Shown here: piece by piece, positions 34,935 through 47,249 of the stretch | Numbering within the stretch: the first letter of the stretch is position 1 | Layout of the letters: each line of letters begins with the position of its first letter | Origin: Welwitschia mirabilis | Lineage: Eukaryota > Gnetophyta > Gnetopsida > Welwitschiales | NCBI GenBank assembly: GCA_051453625.1 | Contig: JBOZIK010000001.1 | Location: forward strand, 108,535,399 to 108,599,398 | Length of the DNA stretch: 64,000 nt | Direction: 5' to 3' | The notes under the pieces: model-generated | Databases searched by the model: none | The model's input: only the letters and a program-made list of their open reading frames with translations | Told to the model about the DNA's origin: nothing | Program-made: the position numbers and the translations under genes

Positions 34935-35425
34935 TTCCTTTGTAATTTTAAAGCCAAAATGTTTTAATAGTAAAAATAAATATCATTTTTAAAATAATAA
35001 AAACTAAAGAACAATGATATTTTATTAAACTAGATTAAAATATTAAATGCTAAAGAAAAATATGATACTCATATTTGTTACATATTCAGAAAGAGATGCA
35101 ATGTTTCATCTATAATAAATGTAAAGTCCTTGATATGATAGTTTGACTAGGTTATAGTACCTTCAATGTCTCGTTACTGGCGCTACTAGTAAGCTAGGCC
35201 AACTTGTCAAGAACTCAGTATTCCACTGTGTAAATCACATGTATGCCCTTCACTTTCCTAAACACCTCTTTTGACCATGATGAAATGATGTGACCTATTA
35301 AAATAGTTATTTTACAAGGATTGTATTCCTTGAATAGTTACTATAATATTTAATAATTTATTTAATATAATAAATATAATTCAACAAATTATGGTTTCTA
35401 GCAAAACGGTTTTGTGATCATTACA
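34935..35425 (-). mobile_element. Element F: start of 3' LTR (chromovirus), minus strand
   Basis: On the minus strand the LTR begins TGTAATGATCACAAAACCG at 35425, immediately after a GGATGAATAG...AAGGAAGGAG purine-rich end typical of chromoviruses. Homology with region G stops near 34940, at a TGTGACATTC phrase that may be another element's border. Confidence 0.6.
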
Positions 35426-35439
35426 AACTCCTTCCTTAG

Positions 35440-36655
35440 GCTTACTATTCATCCTTAAACTACTATTCTTCAATGAGATTGTTTTATTATGGGGGTTTAT
35501 TTAGATTTAAATTTTTCATTCTATATTAATAAGATTTTACTAATTCCATTTAAAAATAAACTTGAATGATTTTATTTCATATATTATTCATTTTCCCACC
35601 TATATTGATCATAATGAGACCATTCAATTAATATGCCTTATATTATTTTTCTTCTTAATATATTTTATTGATGCTTCTTCATGTTAATAAATTTAATTCT
35701 AAAAGTAAGATTAGATCTGACCACATGTTTCTTTCAATCCATAATATAATCATTAAATTTTTCAAATTAATATGTTTTAAAAATATTAACATGAAATAGT
35801 AGATCAACATAAGATCATTCTTTTGGAAGATGAAGATTGTATACCAATTCATTTATTATTTCGATAATAAGTAAGAATCCATAAAATTAAGATGGAAATT
35901 TACCATATTTTTATAACTTCAACACTACTATTTAGGCTTAACTCTTAGTATTACTTAACAACAACTTAGAAAATATGATGAAAATGTTTTTGGTAAAAGT
36001 ACTTATTATATCTATCTTATGTATCTTTTAATTTTTTTTGCACTTTCTTGATTATATATTCCATTTTTTTATTTTTTTATTTTTCCTCTTTATATATGTA
36101 TATTATAACTTATAAAGTTATGGGTATTACATAGTACCTTCCACACATTTCCTTAAATGAAAAACATTTAATTAAGGCTTTGTAACCCTCATTATAAGTG
36201 AGTTCTATCAAATGAAGTAGTTTTCACATCTTTCTAGTTTGTCTGTCACATGACTTCTTAATATTTCTTTCAAGATGTGATTTTTCATTGTTGTTGTTAA
36301 TCTATTTATAAATAAAACATTACACTAAAAAATAACTAAGTACATAATTTTTTAAAGGATTCTTACTAGAATTTTGATACAAATTTTGGATCTCTATTAA
36401 AAAAAATAATTTAGAAACTCCATGTAAATGAAACACTTCCCTTATAAACTAACTTCCAATTTTTTTTTGTAGTCGTAGTTGTTTTTCTTGAGATGAAATA
36501 TACAATTTTGGTAAGTTAATTTACACATATGAATATAGCATCATGTTCTTTAATAATATTCCATAGGTCTATAATAAAATCCATAATAATTTCCTTCTAT
36601 CTCTAGGATGATAATCCCAAGGGTCTTAAAAATGATCTTGATCAAAAATAAAATC
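35440..36655 (-). pseudogene. Element F: chromovirus integrase core to C-terminus remnant
   Basis: Reading the minus strand: a MDFIIDL-like strand near 36590 (first integrase Asp), NRDPKFVSKF near 36400 (second Asp), HLIELTYNEGYKALIKC near 36215-36165 (the V-E-F-A-Y-N-like motif) and GRYYVIP near 36140. A long decayed segment follows, with SYVDLLFHVNIFKTY near 35800-35755 (the V-H-x-V-F-H-V-S-like motif), and a last block near 35640-35570 comparable to the chromodomain region (EWSHYDQYRWENE). This order is that of chromovirus pol. The N-terminal half is missing: at about 36655 the sequence changes to element A' on the opposite strand. Confidence 0.75.
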
Positions 36656-39600
36656 ATGTTTTTCATAAATAACTTGTTCAAAAAGCTAAGAAAAATTCTA
36701 CCATGATAAAAAGCTTATCTCTAAATATTTTAAACCTAGTAAGTTAGTTTTATTATTCAATACCTAAGTACATCTTTTTCATAATAGATTAATCTCTAAA
36801 TGGCTAGGTTCTTACCCAATTGAGAAAGTGCATCTTAATGGATTTGTTGAGATTTGTAATTTAAACACTTAGAAAAAGTTCAACATAAATGGACAATAGT
36901 TGAAGATATATTACTCACCTAATGATTATCATTATACTATGAATATAATTGAAGAAATTAACTTAAATGATTCTGTTACCTAAGAGGATCATCTTCCCTT
37001 TACCATTGCCTAAGTAATTTATTAGTCAAAATCTTTGATTGAGTCATTTATTATNNNNNNNNNNNNNNNNNNNNNNNNNNNNNNNNNNNNNNNNNNNNNN
37101 NNNNNNNNNNNNNNNNNNNNNNNNNNNNNNNNNNNNNNNNNNNNNNNNNNNNNNTTTGTTAGTCAAAATTATTAATTGAGTCATTTATTATATGATCATG
37201 TATTAACTTAATTTTATGTTAGATTTTACATAAGTTTTCATGAAATTAATTCTTTACTTTGGAAGTCTAGAATGATAAATTTAGATTACATTCACTCTTA
37301 GACTTTCCAATGTCTATGAACTTTAATGTCTATGGTAACTTCTACTTAAGTACTAGTTGTATCAAATCAGATACTAATTCACAACTTTGTACTTAGTTAA
37401 TTTATTATTTCAATGATTAATCAATGTTTTAAAAAGAAAATTATAGTTTCTTATTTTAAGGAAAACATTTTGAATAAAAATAAAAATAAAGAAAAGATAG
37501 AAAAAATGAAATGTCTAAATAAATTTCATGATGTCCTCCCAAAGCATACTAGGGTAAATTTTCCTAAAAAACCTTTAGTAATATGATATGATAGCTATGG
37601 AAACTTGACTAAAGAATCATTTGGACATGATCTAGTCTCAACTTATAGGTCCTTACTCTTTTGGCATTAGTTACACTCCCCTCATCATGATGAATGATAT
37701 TCATTAACATTTGATTAACTTGATTCCCATAACTCTGAAGCTATAACTTCATGAGAATAATAGAACATATTAATCATTGGATGGTATATTAGCCAAAGTT
37801 TATTATTGTGTTTATCAAATGATTGGATTTATTTTAGTTTTGATATTACATTAATGCTTTATAGAAGAATTATATGATATTACTGAAATCATTTTCTTTA
37901 TTACATGAAGCTTATTATGGTTTATTACTAAATCATACATTTTTACTATTAAATAGTTCAGTGATGAAAGCCATTGAGTCTAATTAAGTTACTATATAGG
38001 ATAAAGTAGATAATCTTATTCATATGTCTTTTTATCCATTTGTATTTTGCATCATCTTAAATATTTTTGTTAGGAAGTGCCAAAGTTGTTACTATATTTT
38101 ACTCTCATCTTAGTAGGATGCATAGCCTTTTAACTTGTCATTGGACTTCTCCTGATCATACTTTTTTTTTCATCTTTGATTCTTGGTTTTATCTTCATAT
38201 TATTTTTTATTTTTTGGTTGTGTTTTTATACTTCATTTTTCTTTTGTTTTTACATTTCTTGATATCTCACACTTGTTTCTTTTGATTCTTATAAGTTAAT
38301 TTACTTAACACTCAAGACCAATTTGTCTACTTCATGGGTGAAATATTTTGAATCCTTAAAATATTGTATTTCATTGAAAGGAATTTTTTAACTGAAAATA
38401 TGTTTTCCCTAGATCTAAAATAATAAACTCTAAATTCAATTCATATCTTCCTCATGACATTAAATTAGAATATCTTTTTTTATGCACTTTATGTTTAATA
38501 ATACAAGATCTTTGTGCCTAAGTGTTATTTATCCTTTTTCCCAATTTGACTCAATTCTATTCTTTTCTACTTTATTTTTCAAGTACTAACAACTACTTAA
38601 TAAGGAGATATGTTGTGAGTCTAATTCATCATATTTAACATCATGTCTAGAGTATGTTTTAGGTATATTTAATAGGCTTTCAAGCCAAATAGGAACAATC
38701 TAAATCNNNNNNNNNNNNNNNNNNNNNNNNNNNNNNNNNNNNNNNNNNNNNNNNNNNNNNNNNNNNNNNNNNNNNNNNNNNNNNNNNNNNNNNNNNNNNN
38801 NNNNNNTAAGTGTTATTTATTCTTTTTCCCAATTTGAATTGGTTCTATCCTTTTCTCCTTTATTTTTCAAGTACTAACAAGTACTTAATAAGGAGCTATG
38901 TTGTGAGTCTAATTGATCATATTTAACATCATGTCTAGAGTATGTTTCAGGTATATTTAATAGGTTTTCAAGCCAAATTGAAACAATCTAAATCTCAATC
39001 AAGAAGATCATAAGGAACATAAAATTTAGAGGAAATGAACCTTTTTTAACATATTTCATACTCTCTAACTTATCTAAAGGATCATGAATATTATGAAGAA
39101 TGATGAATGATGATCAAGAGGCCAAAGGATGAAGAAAAGACTATCATCTACCTCATCATTTGAATGATAGTTGAGAGGATGATTAATAGGATCTATAAAT
39201 AAAAAATAGATTTCTACTAATATTCATCCACCTTATCATTTGGACAACACTCTATAGGGAAATATTCATTAAAGTATCCAAATAACATCTTAAAGATAGC
39301 CTTGAAATTTGATAAAGTATACTATCAAATTTAGCACCTTTAGAAGAGATAGCAATGTATTAATTAAGTCAGAAGTTATGATTAAGTTTAGGTAAATGGT
39401 TGATCTTTATCAATGTACTTGAAAAAGGTGAAGAAAGGTTAGTTTCTATAGGAGAAAGCTTCATATGCCAAAAAGAAATATAATTATAACATATGGAAAC
39501 AAAGAAAACTGAAGACGATCTATCATCCACTTGGTCATCTAGAAAACACTTAGGATAACTAGTAAGATTAGAAGAAATAGAACTTATAAATTAATAGCTT

Positions 39601-40455
39601 ACAGATGTCTACCTAGTCATTTAGAAAATAACTAGAATGATACCAAAAAGATGACACTCAACTATCATCAAGAATACATGTGAAGAATAAGAAACTGTTA
39701 GAAGAAGAGATTAACCATTATTTACCATGTTGTTTAGATGACATCCAAGTAATTAAGAAAACATTACATGACTGCCTCTAATCTATTGCAACTCTTTGGT
39801 GATCCTAATCATCATTATAGATTTATAAATACTCCACTTAGATCTATCACTTTCAAATCTTTGATGCATTAATTGGTCTTATGTCAATTTGGATATCTAT
39901 TTAGCAAGGGATCCATCTTTGTTATAAAGAAGGAAATTTCTTGATATTGGGTTGTGTTTCCCTCATTAAGGAGTTCTTACTTTATAAGAATATGTAAACA
40001 TTTTGATTAATAAATTTATTTATTAAAGTGTTCTTTTAAAATTAATTTCTAATTTTTCTTATAGCTTATGTTAATTACATTTAAGTGACAGCTATTTGTA
40101 ACTATTATAGATTATAAGGATCAACTTACATGATAACAACTTTATACACTTAGTTAAGATTTGCATTTAGATTACATCCATCTTTTCATCTTGCATTCAT
40201 TCCCTGTATCATTACATTTTAATTTATCATTCTAAAGTTAAGATAAGGAATCATCTCAGTTTTTATTCTTTTTCATTACAATAATCTTCTAACTTCCTCT
40301 TTAGAATTTCTCTCTAGAGTATTTCATTTGGGTTAACTCTATATACTAGTGTGTTTTATGTGATTTTTTTGCAAATTATAGGTATTAAAGTTAAAGGATT
40401 CATTAAAATAAAATACAAAATAAATCACACAATTCACAACCCAATAGAGTCCTTG
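36655..40455 (+). mobile_element. Element A': 5'-truncated second copy of the element A tail
   Basis: It starts inside the integrase C-terminus (CAAAAAGCTAAGAAAAATTC equals 4679-4698 of A) and follows A through to 8230 in order. It contains the same recurrent CATCATCTAGATGACA-like motif between 39140 and 39760, at least five times. Two 100-N runs (37055-37154 and 38707-38806) both have duplicated flanks. The left border with element F is a sharp switch of strand and family, so either A' inserted into F with loss of its 5' part or a rearrangement joined them. Similarity to A looks like about three quarters of positions by eye. Confidence 0.75.
38519..38994. repeat. Gap-flanking duplication (~188 bp each)
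   Basis: 38519-38706 and 38807-38994 are near-copies around a 100-N run inside element A'. Confidence 0.8.
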
Positions 40456-43400
40456 AAATACATTACACTAAATAAGATATCAATTTGAAACTTATCTTTG
40501 TAAACCTTCTTAGATGTTTTATACATGTTTTTAACTTATTTAGGTGTCATTACATGGTATATATGTCTCTTATATTTGTATATGTTTTTATTACACTTAG
40601 TTAAATTTTTACCTCCATGGTTTCTACACACATATGACATTGAATTTAATTACTTTAGCAAATCCAAACTAGGTAGGTTAATAATATCCCTTTTTCTGAT
40701 GATGTTCCAAACTTGGAAAATGTGTTATAAGCATCCATTCTTAACTAACTAACTAAAAATTAAATTTTAATAAAAATACTACTATTGTAATCCATGATAA
40801 AATAATATGTACTAAGTTGAAATTACTGGGATACATAATTTGCTACATTTCATAATAATGTACAATAGTAATGTCATTAATACAAAAAGCATAATGCTCA
40901 AAAAATATACAAAATTAGTTTTGATTAAGTGAATGCAAAAGATGATAATACAATAATAAAGTTCAAATAAAATAATAATATCAAGATATTTATTAATGTT
41001 TCCAAATCATTAAAATCATAATAAGCATACATAGATGTCTTTAAGTACATCTTTCTCTATTATATCTATCCTCTAATATTTGTCTTCTCCTTCTTTAGGA
41101 AACTCATGAAGTACTAGTAACTAGGAAAATAATTTAAATTAGACTCTATAATATGGTTAATCATCCTCAATACTATCATCTATGTTTTCATAATGTTTGA
41201 AAGGTAATTTTTAATATGTGTCATATAATGAAGAGATTTCCTATTGAGAGCTAAATATTGAAGGATGTTATCTCTTGTTTTATATTTAATTAAACTATTA
41301 ATGCATCTTGAAGTAAGTTTAAGATATAATAGATGTATCAAATAAACTAAAGGTATCCTCTTAAACAAATCAAAAGTTCCTACTAGTACATTTACTGGTG
41401 GTGGAGGAATGTATGATGATGACTTAATAAGAGGCTATTGTGATTTTCTAGACATACTAGTTTTTCTAGGATAACTAGCTTAAAATAATAAATTAAACTC
41501 ATTTGATGATTATAATTTCTTAAATATATTTTTTTAACTCTATGTTCTTGTAATTATATCAAGATTTCTCTTCATGACTTGAGTAATAATCGATGCCTCT
41601 AAAAGGCTATTCCTCCTCTATGTCAAAACCATTATTACTACCACATTCCTTACTACTATTAGATAAAATTAGTGTATGAATTTCTTAAAATATGATAAGG
41701 TTTCCTTTCCTTTGCTAATTATTTTCTTGGAATACTTGTCTTAGCATTTCTTTAGACTCATGATATTTTTTCCACTATTTCCTAATACATTTATAATTAC
41801 TCTTTTTAACTAAAGATGACACATGTGCCCTAATTGATCTATACCTTGCTAATGTTATTTTTTAGTAGTTGATATCTTCAAATGTTGTTTAAGTATTTCT
41901 TTCTTTTCACTAAAATTAAAAAATCATTTCTTCATGTTAATTTAATTAAAAAACAAAATAGATATCCTATTATTTGAAATAAGTAAACTAATTAAGAAGG
42001 GATTCCTAAAGTTTTGAGCATGATGAAGCCATAAAGTTATATTTTTATAGATAAAAGTTTTTTATAAATGCTATATTATAAATAGTAAATGAAAAAATTT
42101 TCATAGTATTGTAATAGCTATAATTCTGATCTCTAACTAGTGTATTATAAGAAACCTTAATATCAAAGTAGATGCATCATAAATCATGTATTTTACTTGA
42201 AGACATATCTTAAGATCAAAATGAAGTTATCATAAAATTTATGAATTAAGTTAGTTTCTAGTGACTTTAGTAGCTTTACTTATGAAAATGCTTTTGAGAG
42301 AAGAAAATTAAACTTGAGAAAAATTTGCAACATCAATGTTAAATAACCCATTTAAAAACTATGGATTTGTTTAAAGACATTATCTACTTGAGTTTAAAAT
42401 GTACATTCATCATCATTAATATTATGAATGTTGTACTAAAACTCCCTAACCACTTGGGATGATATAACTTATGAAAGATTAATTAACTTTTTATTTTGAA
42501 CATTCTTAAAGAAATGACAAATCTAAGTTTATCTAGTAGATTTAAGCCCTAGTGTCCTTCATATAATGATATTAGTAGAATTCCAACTAGTATATCTATT
42601 AACTACATTAAAGTAATAAATGTACACTCATAATTATTTTCTTGAGCCATATATTTATCCTTCTTAGGTCTTGATGATTTTCGAGAACCTAGTAAACCTT
42701 TTATTCAAATCATTTTGAAAAAAAACATAAGCTAAATCTTAAAAAATAATACAAAAGCTAGAACCTCAAAATGAAATTAAATATTTTCAAGAGAGAATAT
42801 GCCTTTGATGTAGAAAGAAAACATCTTATAACAGCAAAAATATTAGACTATATAGCTTAGTATGAAAGGCATCTAGCTTGTAGGTCTTGAAATGATGTTT
42901 TTAAGAAGGGTTTTTACCTTTTAAAAGATATATAATTGTAACTATTTACTATATTTGATTTTATAAAAACCTTTGAATTTAAAGATATATAAAATATGTA
43001 ATGTAAACATTTATAACATATGAGACATCTTTACCAAATTAAACATAGAAAAACATCTATATAATAGGAGATTTTAATGTAGAACATGCACAGATATGCT
43101 TAAGATAGATAGGTGATTATCATAAGAAATGTTAGCCATGAAACAATGTAAAAATAAAGACTACCTAGTAGACATCTAGAATAATCCAAGACATTTTTCA
43201 AATGCAAAGATATCTAGATAAGGATATCTACATAAAACATTCATAGAAAGATTTCAAAATAATGTAATATCCATGGTGAATCTACCACTAATGCATGACA
43301 ACTCTAGATAAACAAGGTTAACATAAATAACCACTAATGTTAATAAGAAGAGCACATATCTCTAACTTAGGTGATTGAAACTAGCCTAATTTCTAGATAT

Positions 43401-43691
43401 TTTCACCTAGTTTACTCCTCTTACATGACCAATAACTAGTTTTATATTAGTAAAAGCCTAGTGAACCTACTTGTTTCTGCTAATTTGAATTAGATATGTC
43501 CTTAATAGGATACATAAACATCTTTAATGTCTTAGATTTCTATCCTAAAAGTTTTATAATTCACCTCTTTATTCTAATCAAATTTTAATTTTATAAAGAC
43601 ATCTTTTGACTTGGTGTATGCTTATTTTGTAGATTATGGGTATCTATCTTATTAATAGACATTTATCCTTTTTTTTAATTAAACTTAGAAA
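40456..43691. other. No recognised gene; possible remains of copia H 3' part
   Basis: No convincing domain on either strand. The minus frame at 41180-41368 is unassigned. From about 43010 to 43680 the motif AGACATCT/AGATGTCT and close variants recur, as in the LTRs of copia element 1, and the motif continues on the other side of the LINE (46140-46210). This suggests an LTR of copia H interrupted by the LINE. A 100-N run (43692-43791) ends the stretch. Confidence 0.35.
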
Positions 43692-43791
43692 NNNNNNNNN
43701 NNNNNNNNNNNNNNNNNNNNNNNNNNNNNNNNNNNNNNNNNNNNNNNNNNNNNNNNNNNNNNNNNNNNNNNNNNNNNNNNNNNNNNNNNNN

Positions 43792-45595
43792 TAATTGAAC
43801 AGCCTTTATTTTTTACTAAGGAAAACAAGTAGGAAATGATCTGTGCTTGTCTAACAGACTGCCCTCACTATATGCACTATAGAAAATTGAAATTGCATGT
43901 ACAATGCAAGGCTAAGCTATCTGTGAACATAGGCCATAGAGTAACTCTAAATAGAAAGCTACAATATAATAAACAAAGTGGACAGAAATGTCGTTGCATC
44001 CTCCAAAAATGTGGTATCATGCTTGTATATCATCTCAAACATGCAAAGCTATGGAGAGCCCAAGAGAAGAAGTTAATCTACAAAGGCAAAAACACTTGAT
44101 AAACACAGTATAATTAAATCTATCTAGGATTCAACCTCCACTCCTATTGTTTGTATTCTAAAAGTGTTGGGGCCAAGTTGTTCATATACTTTCAGAGAAT
44201 AGGATACATGCATGGTCAAGACACCACAGATCCCAGCTGGAAAAAGCCAGAAGGATGCTAGAATGATCTAAGTCTACAAAGTTATACCTCCATCTGAAAT
44301 GTCTCATTAGGAAAGAAAACATTGGGTATCATGACCTCCAGCAAAAGAAAAAAAGATTGCATCAGGCCTAGAAGTCAGATAAGTTGCCTAAACAAAAACC
44401 AGATTGAAAGCTCGCCTGCAAGGAAATGCCACCTGGAAACAGCTAGGAGTACTCTGATATTCATGCTATAGAAACTACAGGAGGCCCAAGCATTCTAGAA
44501 AACCTGCAGAGNNNNNNNNNNNNNNNNNNNNNNNNNNNNNNNNNNNNNNNNNNNNNNNNNNNNNNNNNNNNNNNNNNNNNNNNNNNNNNNNNNNNNNNNN
44601 NNNNNNNNNNNCCATATCTACTGATTCACTCTGGGCATCTTGACTGTAACAAACACAGCTGAGAGCTCGCAGAGGGAAAGCATGGTCTCCCTTCTCCTAC
44701 CCTTCAACTTCATACCCATCTCCAACGCTCGCATCATGGCAAAAAAGACAATAAATCGGCTGGGAAGGGTGCCGATCAAAGGGAGATCTAGCAAAAAAAT
44801 TTTGAGATACTTGCCCTCACTTCAGCTGGACGTGCTTGCTTCAAGTCTCATTTCTGAGAGCTGCATCCTGTCAAGCCCTCAGCCAGTAACTTCTGATTTG
44901 ATTTAGACTGTGCGTGATTTGCTTGTATCATACTCTCAAAATGCCCAGGGAAGAAATTGACCTCAGAAAGCATAGCCTTTCCCTGCAACAGAAAGCATAC
45001 TTCCCTGAACAATGCTTGCTTCTGGGAGTCCAGATGTCTTCCTTTCTGCCATTGAAAGCTCACTAAACACACAGCTACATCTTTATGGAGCTTGGGAGTC
45101 CAGGAATCTTCCTTCCTGCCACTGTTATGTTAACAATAATTGAAATAGCCTTCATCTTCTACCGAGGGAAACAAACAGGAAACGATCTGCGCTTGTCTAA
45201 CAGACTGCCCTCACTATATGCACTGCAGAAAATTGATAGCATCTCAAACATGCAAAGCTGTGGAGAGCTCTAGAGAAGGATTTAATCTGCAAGGCAAAAC
45301 ACTTGATAAACACAGTATAATTAAAGCTATCTAGGATTTAACATCTGCTTCTGTTGTCTGTATTCTGAATGTGTTGGGGCCGAGTTGTTCATCTGCCTTC
45401 AGAGAACAGGACATAAACATGGTTAAGACACCACAGATCCCAGCTAGAAAAAGCCAGACGGATGCTAAAAAGGCCCAAGTCTACAAAGTTCTGCCTCCAC
45501 CTGCAAGGAAATGCTGCCTGGAAATAGCTAGGGGTAACTGATATTCATGCTGTAAGAACTACCGGAGGCCCAAGCACTCCAGTAAACCTGCAGAG
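43792..45595. repeat. Duplicated LINE 3' region
   Basis: 43792-44511 recurs at about 45130-45595, both ending in AAACCTGCAGAG. The first copy ends at a gap and the second continues into the RT end. The second lacks about 145 bp (43893-44034 of the first) and is less AT-shifted: CTGCAG versus CTATAG, and GGGGCCGAG versus GGGGCCAAG. Either two haplotype contigs or two related insertions are present. Confidence 0.65.
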
Positions 45596-45601
45596 ATACA
45601 T

Positions 45602-46150
45602 TCAATGAGGATGCATTGAGTTTAGCAGGAGCGGAGAGAGCCCCACTGCTTGGCACCAAGCTCTGTTCTTCCTCGTATCTTTTAGCTGTTTAATTGACTC
45701 TAAATGAATAGATAAGTAAAATTTGATTTCTTTGATAGTGAGGCCACAATTGAAGTCTATTTGCTTAAAGATTTTTCCATTCCTGGCTTTCCAAATGTAA
45801 TAGATGCACACTGAGATTGTAAAGCGTATGATTTCATGCTGAGTGGTTCTAGTTCTATAGTTTCTTTTTAGCCATAATAGCATCTTGCACCAAGATAAAA
45901 TAGGCACACTTACACCAACCAACTTTAGGAAAGCTCTAAAGAGTAAAGCATGTGGAGGGCATTCAAAAAAAAGGTGATTCCTAGATTCATTCACCAGGAA
46001 CACATTTTGGATTAGTTTGCATCCCCATCTTGATGATCCTGTCTTTGGTAAAAAGTCTAGTACTATAAGCCAGTCAAGTGATGAAGGAGAATTTTGGAAT
46101 AGACATTTATCCTTGATATTACTTAAAATTGAGTTTTGTATAGATGTCAT
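45602..46150 (-). pseudogene. LINE reverse transcriptase C-terminus (zinc-binding RVT domain)
   Basis: This is an open frame of 182 codons, the longest uninterrupted one in the window without N. LPKTGSSRWGC followed by LVNESRNHLFFECPPH matches the zf-RVT domain at the end of plant L1-type ORF2 proteins. The Cys/His set is incomplete: the expected C-x-x-C before it reads V-F-L-V. Then come LKLVGVSVPI, CKMLLWLK and SVCIYYIWKARNGKIFKQ, the usual W-x-x-R-N-x-x-I-F ending. RT and endonuclease domains are absent, lost by 5' truncation near 46165. The start codon is accidental. Product: none expected. Confidence 0.8.
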
Positions 46151-46169
46151 TGAGGCTGATAGACATACA

Positions 46170-47249
46170 TTTTTGTGAATTATAGATGTCTATCCATCCG
46201 AAATACATCTATCCTATAAGTCATTTTAAAAACTTGGTTTAAAAAACATAGAAATAAAGTTCTAATGGTGAAATTTGAAGGCTGGGTTATCTACCATTAT
46301 ATCTAGATCAAATAAAATACTTAAAAAGTAAATTTAAAGACTCGAGATTATTATTATTTTAATATCTTTAATCAAAAACATACATATTTTCCTTCTTTAT
46401 TGAAATGACATAAGAATATCTTCAAATAATCATGTCCTCACATAAAGTAATAAAGATCTTCAATATTTGATTAAACTTCACAAATATGAATTTGATTCTT
46501 TCTTAGTTTCTAAAATTAACTTTTATTGTATCATAAATATATAATATCCCATAAATATAAAGGCATTTAAACATCAACTAAACCTTTACCTAAATCATGG
46601 AACATGATCAAGATAAATCCATTAAAGCTAATGAAACATTTATTATCATTAAAGCTTATTAAAACATAAAGCAATAAGAACATTGAAGAATTTAGCTAAC
46701 TTGAATTAGAGGTGGAGCTTATCTTAATATTTTAAGCTCAAATGAAGCATAAATAAAGCACACTAAAATGAGTCTTTAATTGGGCATAATTTCATTCATC
46801 TCTTCAAAAGGTATTGAGCTTCTTCATAAAATGATCCTATATACATGATTTTATAATTGTGGTGGATGGCATTCCATTCCACATTATTAATGTGGGCTAG
46901 AAATGTTTTTCTTTGAAAAAACAAAACTTTCTAAAACTTGTGTTAATATAACATACAAAAAAACCTATCTAACTAATTAAAGTATTGATCCATATTAAAA
47001 CAAGAATAACTACAATGTTATGATGATCATATCAGATCACATAATATGACATCTTCATCATTCTTAGCATCTCTAAAAATTCAAGATCCATCTTTAATAT
47101 GTTNNNNNNNNNNNNNNNNNNNNNNNNNNNNNNNNNNNNNNNNNNNNNNNNNNNNNNNNNNNNNNNNNNNNNNNNNNNNNNNNNNNNNNNNNNNNNNNNN
47201 NNNTTCTTAGCATCTTTAAAAATTCAAGCTCCATCTTGAATATTTTCAT
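46170..47249. other. No recognised gene
   Basis: AT-rich, possibly the decayed RT part of copia H on the minus strand, but I cannot find its conserved boxes. 47062-47103 and 47204-47245 are near-copies around a 100-N run. Confidence 0.35.

Larger units (their letters stand above)
43792..46165 (-). mobile_element. 5'-truncated LINE (non-LTR retrotransposon), GC-richer island
   Basis: Base composition changes sharply, most clearly from 44612 to 45600 (close to half G+C by eye), against a far more AT-rich surround. On the minus strand it holds the C-terminal end of a LINE RT protein (45602-46150) followed by a long untranslated 3' part. This is the usual form of a 5'-truncated L1-type plant insertion. 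The 3' end falls in or near an N run (43692-43791). Target duplications were not found. Another 100-N run sits at 44512-44611. Confidence 0.7.

Noticed and set aside
41180-43000. Copia gag or transposon-domain remnant on the minus strand
   Set aside because: Vague resemblances only; no motif could be placed in order.
44640-45273. Several ORFs in the GC-rich island (44640-44906 +, 44848-45072 -, 45085-45273 +)
   Set aside because: They lie in the untranslated 3' part of the LINE; higher GC makes chance ORFs longer.
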